DNA of 64,000 bases from Vicia villosa (Eukaryota > Streptophyta > Magnoliopsida > Fabales > Fabaceae): assembly GCF_029867415.1 (NCBI RefSeq), contig NW_026705329.1:310001-374000 (forward strand). Direction: 5' to 3'. How positions within the stretch are numbered: position 1 is the stretch's first letter; each line of letters opens with the position of its first letter. The notes below the pieces were generated by a model. That model did not search any database. It was given only the letters and a program-made list of their open reading frames with translations, and was not told the origin of the DNA. Shown here in pieces: positions 1-11,698 of the stretch. The position numbers and the translations under genes were made by a program.

Positions 1-1629
1 ATCAACAGAAGTTGGCTCGATCAAAGAAACAAGACCTAATTGACATTCTGCATTGTTTTTAAGGAATGCTCTGGTTCTGATAGGATCATCTTTCTTTCCA
101 AGGATCACATCTTCTGAGTGAGCTGAGATGAGTCTAGAAGATCTTTTGACTGTTGGTTCTTCAGAAATTCTGAGATTCTCTAAAGATGCAGCAACTTGAT
201 CTTCTGATTCTTTGCTTATGAGATTTTCAGCTTCTGAAACTTTGCTTCTTGGTTCTACAGCTTCTGAAATATCAATATCTATATCTGCAAAATTCTCAAA
301 CTGCTTTAGCTTTTCAAGACCAAGCTTGTCATCAAATCTAATATTGATTGATTCTTCTACAACCAATGTTTCAGTATTGTATACTCTGTAGCCTTTAGAG
401 CGTTCAGAATATCCAAGAAGGAAACATTTTTGTGCCTTAGAATCAAACTTACCAAGATGATCTTTAGTATTCAGAATAAAACAAACACATCCAAAAGGAT
501 GAAAATATGAAATGTCGGGCTTTCTGTTCTTCCACAATTCATAAGGAGTCTTATTTAGAATAGGTCTTATAGAGATTCTATTCTGTATATAACATGCAGT
601 GTTTATTGCTTCTGCCCAGAAGTGCTTAGCCATATTGGTTTCATTGATCATGGTTCTGGCCATTTCTTGTAGAGTCCTATTCTTTCGCTCTACAACTCCA
701 TTTTTCTGTGGAGTTCTAGGACAAGAGAAATCATGGGCAATACCATTTTCTTTGAAGAACTCCTCAAAGAATCTGTTCTCAAATTCACCACCATGATCAC
801 TTCTAACCTTTATGATTTTGCACTCCTTCTCATATTGAATCTGAGTGCAGAATTCAAAGAACACTGAATGAGACTCATCCTTGTGTTTTAAGAACTTTAC
901 CCATGTCCAGCGGCTATAATCATCTACGATGACTAATCCATATTTCTTCCCTCTGAGAGATGCTGTTTTGACTGGTTCAAACAGATCAATGTGCAGAAGT
1001 TCTAACGGCCTTGAGGAAGAGACAACATTCTTAGATTTGAATGCAGGTCTGGAGAACTTGCCCTTCTGACATGATTCACAAAGAGCATCTGATTTGTATT
1101 TCAGATTTGGGAGTCCTCTGACCAGATTTAGTTTGTTAATCTGAGAAATCTTTCTCAAACTAGCATGTCCTAATCTTCTGTGCCAGACCCATTGCTCTTC
1201 AGAAACAGACGTAAGGCAAGTCACCTTCTGCTTCTCAAGATCTGAAAGATCAATCTTATAAATGTTGTTCTTTCTCTTGCCTGTAAATAGGATTAAGCCA
1301 TCCTTCTGACTTACAGCCTTGCAAGACTTTTGATTGAAGATTATGTTATAACCATTGTCACTTAATTGACTTACAGACAACAAGTTATGCGCTAATCCTT
1401 CTACAAGAAGTACATTAGTTATGGAAGGAGAGTTACCAATACTTATGGTTCCAGAGCCAATAACCTTGCCCTTCTGATCTCCTCCAAACTTGACTTCTCC
1501 ACCAGATTTAAGCACCAGGTCTTGGAACATAGACCTTCTTCCCGTCATGTGTCGCGAGCACCCAGAGTCCAGGTACCATGACATTTTGTGCTTTGTCTTC
1601 TTTGCTGCTAAGGATATCTGCAACAAAAA
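1..1629 (-). CDS. pol: Sirevirus pol, partial: protease and integrase
   Basis: Reading the minus strand in triplets ending at multiples of 3, no stop occurs from 1629 to base 1, giving 543 open codons that continue outside the window. No ATG is needed because pol is normally made as a fusion with gag. The order of motifs is aspartic protease region (WYLDSGCSRHMT near 1578), the GAG-pre-integrase zinc site (HRRLGH, then CESCQKGK), and an integrase core with the three acidic residues visible in HIDLF, SDHGGEF and VVERKN. After the core come GCVCF and FLLGY motifs typical of copia integrase C-termini. The frame is +1 relative to gag and overlaps it by 122 nt (1508-1629). The open frame suggests a fairly young copy. 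Confidence 0.85.
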
Positions 1630-3433
1630 TTATCTTCTCCTTAGGTACCCACAATTTCTTGGGTTCTTTCTTGTTAGTTTTCCTCAAGTTCTGATTGAAC
1701 TTGGGTTTAGCATGATAAGTAACAGGAGGAACAACATGATATTCTTTAGGTTTGGCAGCATGATATTTTTTAGGTTGTGTCACATGCTTCTTGGTGTGTG
1801 AAGTGTTAAAACTTTTGGCATGTGAAGTGAGCCTAATATCATGTGAGTGGCCATATTTGAACTGATCATACAATGGCTTGTATGTGATTTTCAAATCATC
1901 AATAGGTTCAAATTTTTGTGAGGTATCACCCTCATAGCCAACGCCAATCCTTTTGTTTCCAGAAACACCATATATCATAGAAGCAAGATGACTTCTGCCA
2001 ATACTTCTAGATAGAAACTTCCTGAAGCTCGAGTCATATTCTTTCAGAATATGATTGAGACTGGGAATGGATTTTTCTGATTCAGAAGGAGATCCAATAT
2101 CTTTGGATAATTTTAAAACTTTTTCCTTCAGTTCAGAATTTTCCACTTCCAGCTTATTAGTTTCAAATTCAAATAGCTTTTTCAGCTTTTTGTATTTGAT
2201 ACTAAGATGAGCCTTGAGTTCCAGAAGTTCAGTTAAACTGGAAACTAACTCTTCTCTAGAAAGTTCAGAAAATACCTCTTCAGAATCTGATTCTGATGTA
2301 GATTCTGATCCATCATCCACTGTGGCCATCAGTGCAAGGTTTGCCTGCTCACCTTCAGAGTCTGATTCTGATTCTGATTCTGAATCATCCCATGTTGCCA
2401 TAAGACCTTTCTTCTTATGAAACTTCTTCTTGGGATTCTCCTTCTGAAGTTTTGGACATTCATTCTTGAAGTGTCCAGGCTCATTGCACTCATAGCAGAT
2501 GACCTTCTTCTTGTCAGATCTTCTGCCTCCAGAAGATTCTCCTCTTTCAGGCTTCTTTGAACTTCTGAAGCTCTTGAACTTCCTTTGCTTGCTCTTCCAG
2601 AGATGGTTTACCCTTCTGGAGATCATGGACAGTTCATCTTCTTCTTCTGATTCTGATTCTTCAGAATCTACTTCTTCAGCCTGAAAAGCGTTAGTGCATT
2701 TTTTATAATTAGATTTTAACGCAATAGACTTACCTTTCTTCTGAGGTTCATTAGCATCCAGCTCAATTTCATGACTCCTCAGAGCACTGATCAATTCTTC
2801 AAGAGAGACTTCATTCAGATTCTTGGCAATTTTGAAAGCAGTCACCATAGGACCCCATCTTCTTGGCAAGCTTCTGATGATCTTCTTGACATGATCAGCC
2901 CTTGTGTATCCCTTGTCAAGAACTCTTAATCCAGCAGTTAGCGTTTGAAATCTTGAGAACATCTTCTCAATATTTTCATCATCCTCCATCTTGAAGGCTT
3001 CATATTTCTGGATCAAGGCAAGAGCTTTAGTCTCCTTGACTTGGGCATTTCCTTCATGGGTCATTTTCAATGACTCATATATGTCATAGGTAGTTTCCCT
3101 GTTAGATATCTTCTCATATTCAGCATGAGAGATAGCATTCAGCAAAACAGTCCTACACTTATGATGATTTTTGAATTGCTTCTTTTGATCATCATTCATT
3201 TCTTGTCTTGTAAGCCTTACGCCAGTAGCTTTCACTGGATGTTTGTAACCATCCATTAGCAGATCCCATAAATCACCATCTAAACCAAGGAAGTAACTTT
3301 CAAGTTTATCTTTCTAGTATTCAAAGTTTTCACCATAAAATACTGGTGGTCTAGTATAACCATTGTTACCATTTCCATTGTATTGCTCAGCAGAGCCAGA
3401 TGTAGATGTATTTGTTGGATCTTCACCAACCAT
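1508..3433 (-). pseudogene. gag: Sirevirus gag with one in-frame stop
   Basis: The most likely start is the ATG at 3433, in frame with the long open stretch from 3256. An in-frame TAG at 3314-3316 separates about 39 N-terminal codons from the rest. The body has the UBN2-type capsid region (YDIYESLKMTHEGN, FQTLTAGLRVL, IIRSLPRRW), a basic stretch, a zinc knuckle CYECNEPGHFKNEC near 2490, then acidic serine/glutamate repeats and a coiled-coil-like segment (ELLELKAHLSIKYKKLKKLF). The C-terminal tail overlaps pol in another frame and ends at 1508. The long acidic tail is typical of Sirevirus gag. Apart from the single stop the reading frame is intact. Confidence 0.85.
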
Positions 3434-3502
3434 CTCGACTTAAGCATTTTTCTCTTCCTGAATCTTTTCTAAACACGGTTAAGTGCTTGCACCTTAGAAC
3501 CA

Positions 3503-3515
3503 GGCTTTGATACCA
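3503..3515 (-). promoter_or_regulatory. Primer-binding site, initiator Met tRNA type
   Basis: On the minus strand, two bases after the LTR end, the sequence reads TGGTATCAAAGCC. This resembles the 3' end complement of initiator tRNA-Met used by most plant copia elements (TGGTATCAGAGC), with one difference in the first 12 bases. Confidence 0.8.
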
Positions 3516-3517
3516 AT

Positions 3518-4667
3518 TGAAGGATAGAAAAACACTTAGAAAGGGGGGGGGGGGTTTGAATAAGTGTAGCTTTAAAACTTGTAAGATAAAAACAATTTGC
3601 ACAATGATTTTTATCCTGGTTCATTGTTAACTAAACTACTCCAGTCCACCCCCTTGGAGTGATTTACCTCACCTGAGGATTTAATCCACTAATCACACAA
3701 GATTACAATGGTTTTCCACTTAGACAACTTCTAAGTCTTCTAGAGTATACTGATCACAACCTGATCACTCTAGGAACATTCTGCTTAGATACCCTCTAAG
3801 ACTTTCTAGAGTATTCCAATCAACAACCTAATCACTCTAGTTCTTACAAATTAATGTAAACAAATTCTAAGAGTTATAATGATTCTTATAAAGCTATTAT
3901 CACAACTGTGATTTTCTCTTAAGTTTAAGCTTAATCTCACTAATATATTACAGCAGCAATGTAGTGAGGTTGAAGATGAAGTTATGAGAGCTTTTGAATT
4001 GAACAGCGTTTCAGCGTTTTTGGATCGAGTGTTATGTTCAAAGTTCGTAACCTTGCTTCTCATCAGAACTTCATATTTATAGGCGTTTGAGAAGATGACT
4101 GTTGGGAGCATTTAATGCTTTGCGTATTCCGTACAGCATTGCATTTAATGTTTCACTCTTTTGTCAACTACCTCGAGCCTTGCTTTCGCTGTGTCTACTG
4201 ACGTTGCCTTTAATAGCTTTCAACGTTCCTTTTGTCAGTCAGCGTAGCCTGCCAGCTAGTACTTGCTTCTGATCTGATGTTTGTGTTAACAACGTTTGAA
4301 TATCATCAGAGTACAAACAGCTTGGTGCAGAGCATCTTCTTGTCTTCTGACCTTGAAGTGCTTCTGAGCGTGATACCATGAGAACTTCAGTGCTTCTGCT
4401 TCTGATCTCAAGTTCTTCTAATGCTTCCATAGACCATGTTCTGATTCTGCTTGACCATCTTCTGATGTCTTGCCAGACCATGTTCTGATGTTGCATGCTG
4501 AACCTTCTGAGTCAGTGCTTCTTGCGCTGATTTTGTGCATACTCTTTATATAATTTCTGAAATGGAAATTGCATAGTATTAGAGTACCACATTATCTCAT
4601 ACAAAATTCATATTCATTGTTATCATCAAAACTAAGAATATTGATCAGAACAAATCTTGTTCTAACA
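3518..4667 (-). repeat. 5' LTR of the Sirevirus-type element (1150 bp)
   Basis: On the element strand the LTR begins TGTTAGAACAAGATTTG at 4667 and ends CTATCCTTCA at 3518, so it has TG...CA ends. A run of 12 G (plus strand 3543-3554) lies close to its 3' end. A TATA box is annotated separately at 4071-4083. Short open frames inside it are not genes. Confidence 0.88.
4071..4083 (-). promoter_or_regulatory. TATA box of the Sirevirus LTR
   Basis: The minus strand reads GCCTATAAATATGA, a good plant TATA box, about 590 bp into the LTR. It probably sets the start of the genomic RNA; the start site itself cannot be seen. Confidence 0.6.
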
Positions 4668-5075
4668 GTTTTGTCAACATGATTTTATATTAATTATTGA
4701 TTATAATTTTAATTTTAATTCAATATCAAAATACCCCTTTAAATTGGATTATTATTTAAATTAAAATCAATTTTTAAATATAAAATTGTTAAGTCTTTAT
4801 TTTTATATAGATTTAATTCTTTTTATTTTAACATAGGTTATTTCTTTTATTTCTTTTACTAACAGATTGTTTATATTCTTTTTATCACTATTACTATTAT
4901 TTTATTTTTATGTCAAATAATTAGAAACAGGTGGTGAATGAAGAATTTAATGGGACCCCAAAAATGGCCAATTCACGTTCTCTATTCTCCAAGTGGATGT
5001 CACGGTTTCTTCAGACAAGTTTCTTCACCAAGTTTCCACTTTTTGTTTTCACTACAGACAAAAGATACAACAAAC
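4668..5075. other. Flanking AT-rich DNA, nothing recognised
   Basis: Very AT-rich to about 4920, then a more mixed stretch up to the LINE. I see no gene, LTR or tandem repeat. It may be older host DNA. Continuation of the same host sequence at 10611 is possible. Confidence 0.4.
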
Positions 5076-6450
5076 TTGTTCCCCTTCAAAAAAACTCCTT
5101 ATACCTGCAAAAATTTATGGGGTTCCTGTTCACGCTTGGAGGAGAAAAATATTTTCAATAGTTTCTTCTTCTCTCGGTAGGCTAATAAACCTGGATGCTG
5201 CGACAGAGAACCTGCAGAGGCTTGATGTCGCCCGAGTTATGGTTAGAACTCCGTTATTAGAATTCATTAACAAGATTAAGAGAGTTCAGATCAATGAGGA
5301 AATCTACACAATTAGAATAACTGAAGAGTTATGCGAGTGTGCATCACTTCGAGATGATTTGAGTGTTCTGGAAACCTCAGGGGAGGATGAAGGATATGAC
5401 ACAGAAAATTCAGATGATACTTTCATTCCTCCATCCGTTACATCCATGGAAGACGAAGGGGCTAGGAAAAGGTTAGAGAAAAACTTTTGGCGTATAATAC
5501 GAGAAGATGAAGAGAACAATCATGACAACAGTGTGGAACTCGAGGAAGCGAATGCTTCAAGGAAAGAGATTGGTCCCACAGAGAAAACAACCAATATCGG
5601 AGCAGAGGAAGAAAATTTGGTCAGCGGTGAAGGAGAGATGGAGTCAGAGCATAAGGCGGCATTAAAATCAATTGATAACATCGTAGAGAGTGAAAGGGAT
5701 TTACCAAACTCATGTAATAATGAGGTGAGAGAAAAGGCCTTAGAAAGTGAAAACCTCAATGCGCATGAGAACAAGGGTGTGGCGTTTGAAGTGTATACAG
5801 GTGGGGCCAAGGTAATAGATGCAGCGGATCCGGGTATACAAGTTTTAGAGAGGAACATTGAGTTGGGCCAGTATGTTAACAAGAGCCCAAAAAGAATATC
5901 GGGCCTCAACAATAGCATAGGAGTTAAAAGGAGCGATACAGAACAAAAAAATAAAATGGCCCAATCAGCAGAGCCAATGAATCAAGCAGCGACAAAAATA
6001 AATGCTCAACAGAACCAAAGTCATGAGGTTGGCGTTGAACCCACTGTGGAAGTCAATCAGGAAGTAGATGGAGGAACTAGCGGTAATTTGGAATCGGCAA
6101 GCAAGGATCACCCTAAAAGCAAGGAAGCACATATATATAAGGAGAGAAGAAGGAGAAGAGCAGAAATTTTAAAAGCAAAGAAGAAAGATAGAAGGAAAAA
6201 GAAAAAGGTATTGGCTGACTGTAATTGTACTCAAAGAAGAAGGGCTCAAAATCAGGTATGTTCCAACACCGAATTGAATTTTGTGGGTAGTGATTTAGAA
6301 AGAAATAGCTGGGTTATGCTACACGGAAATGCCGTAGAGGTGGCCAAAGATGTATGGGATTTTGGAAAAGAAATTGGGTTGATTCATAGGGGAGAGGAAG
6401 GAGAGATAGTGCAAGAACTGGCAGCAAGGGTGGGTGAAAGGAAGGGATAG
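5076..6450 (+). CDS. LINE ORF1 protein, N-terminally truncated
   Basis: An open frame runs from upstream of 5076 to the stop at 6450. The recognisable part is IYGVPVHAWRRKIF followed by LINLDAATENLQRLDVARV and IRITEELC, the conserved block of plant LINE ORF1 proteins (the DUF4283-associated nucleic-acid-binding chaperone). The rest is acidic, then rich in lysine and arginine (RRRRRAEILKAKKKDRRKKK), consistent with RNA binding. The usual upstream RNA-binding domain is missing, because the sequence before about 5076 is unlike it. No stop interrupts the remaining frame. The ATG at 4993 lies before the probable element start and is unlikely to be the true start. Confidence 0.7.
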
Positions 6451-6499
6451 AGGTGAATAATGGTTAAGGGTGTAATTAAGTTTGGGGAGGATAAATTTT

Positions 6500-7099
6500 A
6501 TGTTTATGAAGATCATCAGCTACAATATCAGAGGGTTAGGAGGAGTTGCTAAGAAAAAGGAAATCTGTAATATGATTAAATCCCATAAACCAACTTTCGT
6601 ATGTATACAAGAAACCAAGCTGGAAGTAATGGATAGATATGTATGTTGCTCAATGTGGGGTTCAAATGATTTCGAATTCGTTAGTAAACCGTCAAAAGGA
6701 AGATCGAGTGGGATCTTAACGATGTGGGACAGCAGCAAATTCACTGTTCAGAATGTCATGATTCTCAATCATGTAGTGTGGGTGGAAGGATTGTGGGGAG
6801 AAGAGAAGAGAAAAATAAATATCGTTAATGTCTATGCCCCATGTAATGAAAGAAGAAAATTTGAACTTTGGGCTGAGCTGAATGCAAGAGTAGCAGCGAA
6901 GTTTGGTGAAAGTGTTTGCGTGCTAGGAGATTTTAATGCGGTAAGAACGGTAGAGGAAATAAGAGGTTCAACTGAAAACATTAGAAGAGAGGACTTGGTA
7001 AGATTCGACAATTTCATTTCAGATTCAGATCTCATAGACCTACCCCTACATGGCAGAAAGTTCACATGGTCTAGAATGGGGGGGGGGGGAAAGTCATGA
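6500..7099 (+). pseudogene. LINE ORF2, endonuclease part, frameshifted
   Basis: The likely start is ATG 6500 (or 6506). The protein is an AP-type endonuclease/exonuclease/phosphatase domain that nicks target DNA. It shows SYNIRGLG, the catalytic-glutamate motif IQETK, VYAPCN, and LGDFNAV. The final motifs continue in the next frame (SRIDRFL, then SDHCP) after a run of 11 G at 7079-7089 that shifts the frame and ends this piece at a stop at 7097-7099. A change of one base in the run would account for it, so slippage or a sequencing error is possible. Confidence 0.85.
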
Positions 7100-9030
7100 G
7101 TCGTATCGATAGGTTTCTTATTTCAGAAGAGTGGAGTAGAAGGTGGCCTAGTTGCTCTCAACGGGCTTTAGAAAAGGGTTTGTCCGACCACTGCCCAATT
7201 TTGCTGGCTGATTCTGTTCAAGATTGGGGTCCAAAACCGTTTCGAATGTTAGAATGCTGGAAGCACTTGGAAGGGTATAATAGTTTCATCAAAGATCAAT
7301 GGCTAAGCTTGCAGGTGGAGGGGTGGGGCATGTATGTTCTGAAGGAAAAACTCAAGTTGCTGAAGGGTAAATTAAAAGAATGGCATAAAATGCACACTCA
7401 AAATTTGGTTGGGAAAATCAAAGCGGCAAAAGAAGAACTAAATAAGTTGGAATTAAAAAGCGAAACCGAGTTTTTATCACCAACTGAGGAGAATCGAATA
7501 CGAGAAGTTTCGGCAGATTTACACAAATTATCGAGCCTCAATTGTAGCATTCAATGCCAAAGATCAAGGAGTAGGTGGTTGAAAGAAGGAGATGCAAATT
7601 CAAAATATTTCTATGGTTGTATCAACAGGAGACAAAAAGAGAACGAGATTCAGATCTTAGAAGTGGAAGGAAGAATGGTGAAAGATGTAGAAGGGATAAG
7701 GACAGCAATTCATAATCATTTCAAATCTGTTTTCGCTGGCAGGAGGGGAAGTATCCGTCCCGATAACATAGTCTTTAAGAAGTTGGAGGAAATTGACAGT
7801 ATGAGCTTAATTCGTGAGTTTTCGGAAGAGGAAGTGCGTCGTGCGGTGTGGGACTGTGAAAGTTCTAAAAGTCCGGGACCGGACGGAGTCAATTTCGGGT
7901 TCATAAAGGATAGTTGGGAGCTGGTCAAAAGCGACTTCTTGAGGATGATGAGAGAATTTCATTCAAACGGGAGGTTGGTGAAAGGAGCAAATTGTTCTTT
8001 TTTGGTACTTATTCCTAAGAGAAAAAATCCATCTAGGATAGGTGACTACAGGCCAATATCGCTAGTTGGATGCATTTATAAGGTAGTCTCCAAGGTGTTG
8101 GCGAATAGGTTGAAAAAGGTGATGGAAATTATCATTGCAGATACACAATCGGCTTTCATTTCCGGCAGACAGATCTTGGATGGGATTCTTGTTGCGAACG
8201 AAATCGTGGACGAGGCAAAAAAGAAGAAGAAGGAAGTGGTTCTATTTAAGGTTGATTTTGAAAAGGCTTACGACTGCGTAGATTGGAATTTCCTTATTTA
8301 TGTAATGGAAAAAATGGGCTTTCCTCTAAAATGGCGTCAATGGATCTTAGAATGCTTAAGCTCTTCGACAATATCAGTGTTAGTAAATGGAAGTCCAACG
8401 GATGAGTTCAAGATGGGTCGTGGCCTTAGACAAGGAGATCCGCTCTCCCCATTCCTTTTCCTAATTGTGGCTGAAGCGTTTAATGTGATGCTGGAAAAGG
8501 CGAAAGATTTAGGGAAATTCCAGGGTTACAAATTTGATCAAGGAAGCGGGAGATTTTCCCATCTGCAATACGCGGATGATACATTAGTCATTTGTGAGAA
8601 AACATGGTCGAATATTCGCTGTATCAAGGGGATAAGCCTTTTATTTGAGTCGATGTCCGGGCTGAAAATCAACTTTCACAAGAGTTCACTCGTTGGGGTG
8701 AATGTTCCTCAATACTGGTTACTGGAGGCTGCACAGATTTTAAATTGCGGTATCAGCTCTACTCCCTTCTCGTACCTCGGCTTACCAATTGGTGCTAACT
8801 CAAAGCGGAAGGAGACTTGGTCCCATGTGATAAATACAGTGAAATCTAGGTTGTCTAGTTGGAAGAACAAACATCTTTCCATTGGAGGTCGAATAGTAAT
8901 TCTGAAATCAGTCCTATACGCGATCCCGGTTTACTTCCTCTCCTTCTTCAAGGCTCCGGCAGGTATTATCCTTAAATTAGAATCTATTTTTAAACAATTT
9001 TTATGGGGGGGGGGGGAACGAGGTAGATAG
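7096..9030 (+). pseudogene. LINE ORF2, reverse transcriptase part
   Basis: This continues the previous frame: it starts with the end of the endonuclease (SDHCPILL), then a spacer with WLKEGDANSKYF, then the reverse transcriptase. RT motifs in order are SKSPGPDGVNFGFIK, LIPKRKNP with DYRPISLVGCIYK, VDFEKAYDCVDW, GLRQGDPLSPFLF and the catalytic YADD in HLQYADDTL, then YLGLPIG. The frame ends just after a 12-G run (9005-9016), where one base too many moves the reading to a stop at 9028-9030. All catalytic aspartates are present, so only the homopolymers break it. Confidence 0.9.
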
Positions 9031-9889
9031 AAAAATAAATTGGGTAAAATGGGTTAAGGTTTGTAGGCCAATTGAAGAAGGTGGGCTGGGAATTAGGCGG
9101 TTGGGGATATTTAATTCGGCTTTATTTGGAAAATGGAAATGGAGAATCAGAGTAGAAAAAAAGGGTATTTGGTTTTCGGCTTTAGTAAATAGATACGGGG
9201 AGAATGTGGAGGTCATGAATTCGGGAGCAAGATGTAGCTCTAGTTGGTGGAAAGATGTGTGTTCTTTGGATCTAGGTAGGCTGGAAGATTCAAGTGAATA
9301 TTCTGTGAAGAATGTTTACAGGAATCTAATGCCGGCAGGTTCTGGCGAGTCAAGTTGTCCATGGTCAAAATTTTGGAACAAAGCAATTCCATCAAAAGTA
9401 TCTTGTTTGGTTTGGCGATTGGTTCAGAACAGAATTGCAACATTAGATAATATAGCCAGACGGGGTATAGCGCTGCAGGGTCAAGACAGTTGCGTCGGAG
9501 GGTGCGGGAGGGAGGAGTCAGCATCACATCTTTTTTTCGAATGTAAATTTTTTGCAGGTGTTTGGAGTAGCAAATGCAATTGGCTAGGAGTTTCATCAGC
9601 TCTGCACAATGATGGTTGGCAGCACATGAGTCAGTTTGAAAATCTATTAGGTGGGGGGAAAACGACGTCTTCAAAGCTTCTCGTGTTGTGGTGCGCGTGC
9701 ATTTGGTGCATATGGAAGGCTCGGAATCATAAAATCTTTAGAAACGAAGAAACTCAAATCGTAAAGGTGATAGAGGAAGCAAAGAGTTATTCTTGGAATT
9801 GGCTTAAGATAAAATCGAATTGGATCAAGGATGACTATGCATTGTGGTGTTCAAATCCTAAGGCCTGCATCGGTTTAGTGGCGGTATGA
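9017..9889 (+). pseudogene. LINE ORF2 C-terminal tail (zf-RVT region)
   Basis: The frame after the G run reads INWVKW and GGLGIRRL, the usual sequence after plant LINE RTs, then the zf-RVT region (SVKNVYRNL, KVSCLVWRL, CGREESASHLFFEC) and ends at 9889. Compared with the family, the stretch between SSSWWKDVCSLD and the SVKNVYR motif looks short by roughly 90 residues, which suggests an internal deletion; this is from memory of the family. Cysteine and histidine positions of the zinc site remain (CVGGC, HLFFEC). Confidence 0.75.
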
Positions 9890-10609
9890 TCACCCGACAT
9901 GTACGGGTGAAATGCATCAAGGGCTTCGGACTCTGGATTTTTCGAGCAATATCAGTTGATTTGTGTTCTGTATTTAGGTGACTGCGTAATTATGTCGGCA
10001 ATTGTTCTGGTGTGCTTATCTCTTGCTCATGCTGGTTTTCTAAGTGGTGTTTCATTCAGAATTGATTGATACACCGTCAGTATCGGTTTTGGGTGTTGAT
10101 AACTCCGCAGGGCCTCAATTCTTGAGTATTATTTTGGCTGCTATTAGTTGCAAGTCTGTTTGCTTTATTCAGGTGTCATGGTAATTGTTTTGGTTAGAGC
10201 TGTGTTGAACATCACAGCTTCGCTGAATTGCAGAGGTTTATGTGTGACTCCTAGAAGTAACTGCTGCCTGTCTTCAAATGCAGTGATTGTTGCTGTCCGT
10301 CCGCCGCCGAGTGGTTAGTGGCTGGCCTGGCTGTGTGTCGGCTCCGTCATGGGATCGGAAGTATTCGGAAAGTTTGTTTGTTTCGTCCATTTATTTGTTT
10401 TGAAATTAGTCTTAATCTTGGTGGTGACCGGGGGTAGAATATCAATTATGGTGTTGGGGAGTAGCCTTGATTTGTTAGTTTTTCTTCCAGAATCCTGCTT
10501 TATTTTATTCTGGCCTCTATTGCAGTAGGACTGTTATATGTAACAGACTGTTATTAGCACTTCTGGTGCTGTTTGTTAATTTATTTCTTTTGGTTGCTTC
10601 AAAAAAAAA
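9890..10609 (+). other. LINE 3' UTR with terminal poly(A)
   Basis: No coding sequence follows the ORF2 stop. The 711-bp UTR is GT-rich and ends in nine A at 10601-10609, the normal tail of a target-primed insertion. No polyadenylation motif stands out. Confidence 0.7.
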
Positions 10610-10610
10610 C

Positions 10611-11623
10611 AAGAGTGACAAACTCGGTACAGCTTCCTCACCTCCACTACCCCACTACCTCTGCAAAATTCAAAATTCCACTTCAAATTGTATAATATAA
10701 CAGCTCATGGTCCTTGATCTTATCCTCTCAATTCCCTCTTAAAACCCTAATCTCTTCCCTATATAACAACATTTATATATCAGTTGAAGAGGAGGAAAAA
10801 AGAGCAGAGTTACTCTGCACAAACTCAAAGCCAAACTTCCTCCAAATTCATCAAAACTAAAAGACCCCCAAAATTTCACCACTCATAAACTTTCATAATC
10901 TCTCCACACAGAATCTGCATAAACCAAACACTCATCACAACCGAAACTAATTCCTTAGTTTCAATCAAAAATCTGCACACCTGCAAACAAAAAGCCAAAA
11001 CCGAACTCATCTTTCATATTATCATCAAAACCTCACTTCAGCTTCAACACCAAAAATCACACAACTACAACAACAATAGACTCTCCATCGGAACAGAATA
11101 TAAGGGAATCAAAAGGCGAAAGAAAAAGCAATCGGACTGGTGTGGAACTTCACCTCGTTAACGTAGGAGTAGGTAACTGGATTCATTTTCGGTTGCAAAC
11201 ATTGTCTCGATGCATTTTCCTTTTCAATCATTGTTGTAGATTCCTCAATGTCTTGATACGTGTTCTTGTTGCTTTATTTTCGTTCATGTTAGTATTATGT
11301 TCTTGATCATTGATGGAGAGAGAGCTAAGAGCAGAGAGATTTATTGGTTGCTGATTAAAAATTGAAACAGGGGAATCGAGTTGAAAGTTAGAAGATGGTT
11401 TCACGTGAGAGCTTCGAAAGAGAGAGATGTAGAGGGTTTTGTGTTTGATTGTTAGTGAGAAGCGAGTGAGGCCGAGAAAGATGTGAGGTTAGGGCTTGAA
11501 CAAAGAGTTGGGTTTAAGTTGTTGTTGTTGTTGTTACATTTTGAATTTGAAAAGCAGAGAGCAGAGAGCGTGAGAGATGAAGAGGGGATAAAGTTAGATC
11601 AAGTGAAACAAGAATAGGAGGCG
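10611..11623 (+). promoter_or_regulatory. Possible host promoter and 5' UTR
   Basis: A TATA-like CTATATAACA at 10760-10769 is followed by about 350 bp of A/C-rich, stop-rich sequence that resembles a plant 5' UTR. A good splice donor pattern occurs near 11168-11173 (TAG|GTAACT). Downstream the plus strand becomes purine-rich, so the minus strand there also resembles a CT-rich leader. No coding exon is visible before the Mutator-like element begins. It could be a gene start whose first intron was hit by the insertion, or a captured fragment. Confidence 0.35.
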
Positions 11624-11698
11624 GACCCCTTTAGTTTTGACAATTTCTTTATGCACCCCCCAATTTGGAAATCTGCAGCGAAGAATAATGCCCCTATT

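Larger units (their letters stand above)
1..4667 (-). mobile_element. Sirevirus-type Ty1/copia retrotransposon, 5' half
   Basis: In element order (minus strand) there is a 1150-bp LTR at 3518-4667, a primer-binding site, gag and the start of pol. The rest, including reverse transcriptase and the 3' LTR, lies beyond base 1. The long LTR, the large acidic gag with a zinc knuckle and the integrase motifs fit the Sirevirus (SIRE1/Maximus) lineage common in legumes. The base after the LTR starts a possible target duplication GTTTT (4668-4672), which cannot be checked without the other end. Gag carries one in-frame stop, while the visible part of pol is open throughout. Confidence 0.9.
5076..10609 (+). 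mobile_element. LINE (L1-type non-LTR retrotransposon), probably 5' truncated
   Basis: The order ORF1, endonuclease, reverse transcriptase, zinc-finger tail, 3' UTR and a terminal run of nine A (10601-10609) is that of plant L1-type LINEs. The 5' end is uncertain. ORF1 starts in the middle of its conserved region, so the 5' part seems missing. A possible degraded target duplication is AAGATACAACAAACT at 5061-5075 against AAGAGTGACAAACT at 10611-10624. The two poly-G runs that break ORF2 are the main damage. The 3' tail of ORF2 also lacks a central segment. Confidence 0.85.

Noticed and set aside
2214..2684. Serine-rich frames on the plus strand
   Set aside because: They are antisense shadows of the acidic gag repeats.
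5520..5918. 132-codon minus-strand frame across LINE ORF1
   Set aside because: Antisense shadow of the real ORF1 frame; no domain.
5061..10624. Certain LINE target duplication
   Set aside because: AAGATACAACAAACT and AAGAGTGACAAACT match only partly; kept as a candidate boundary, not a claim.
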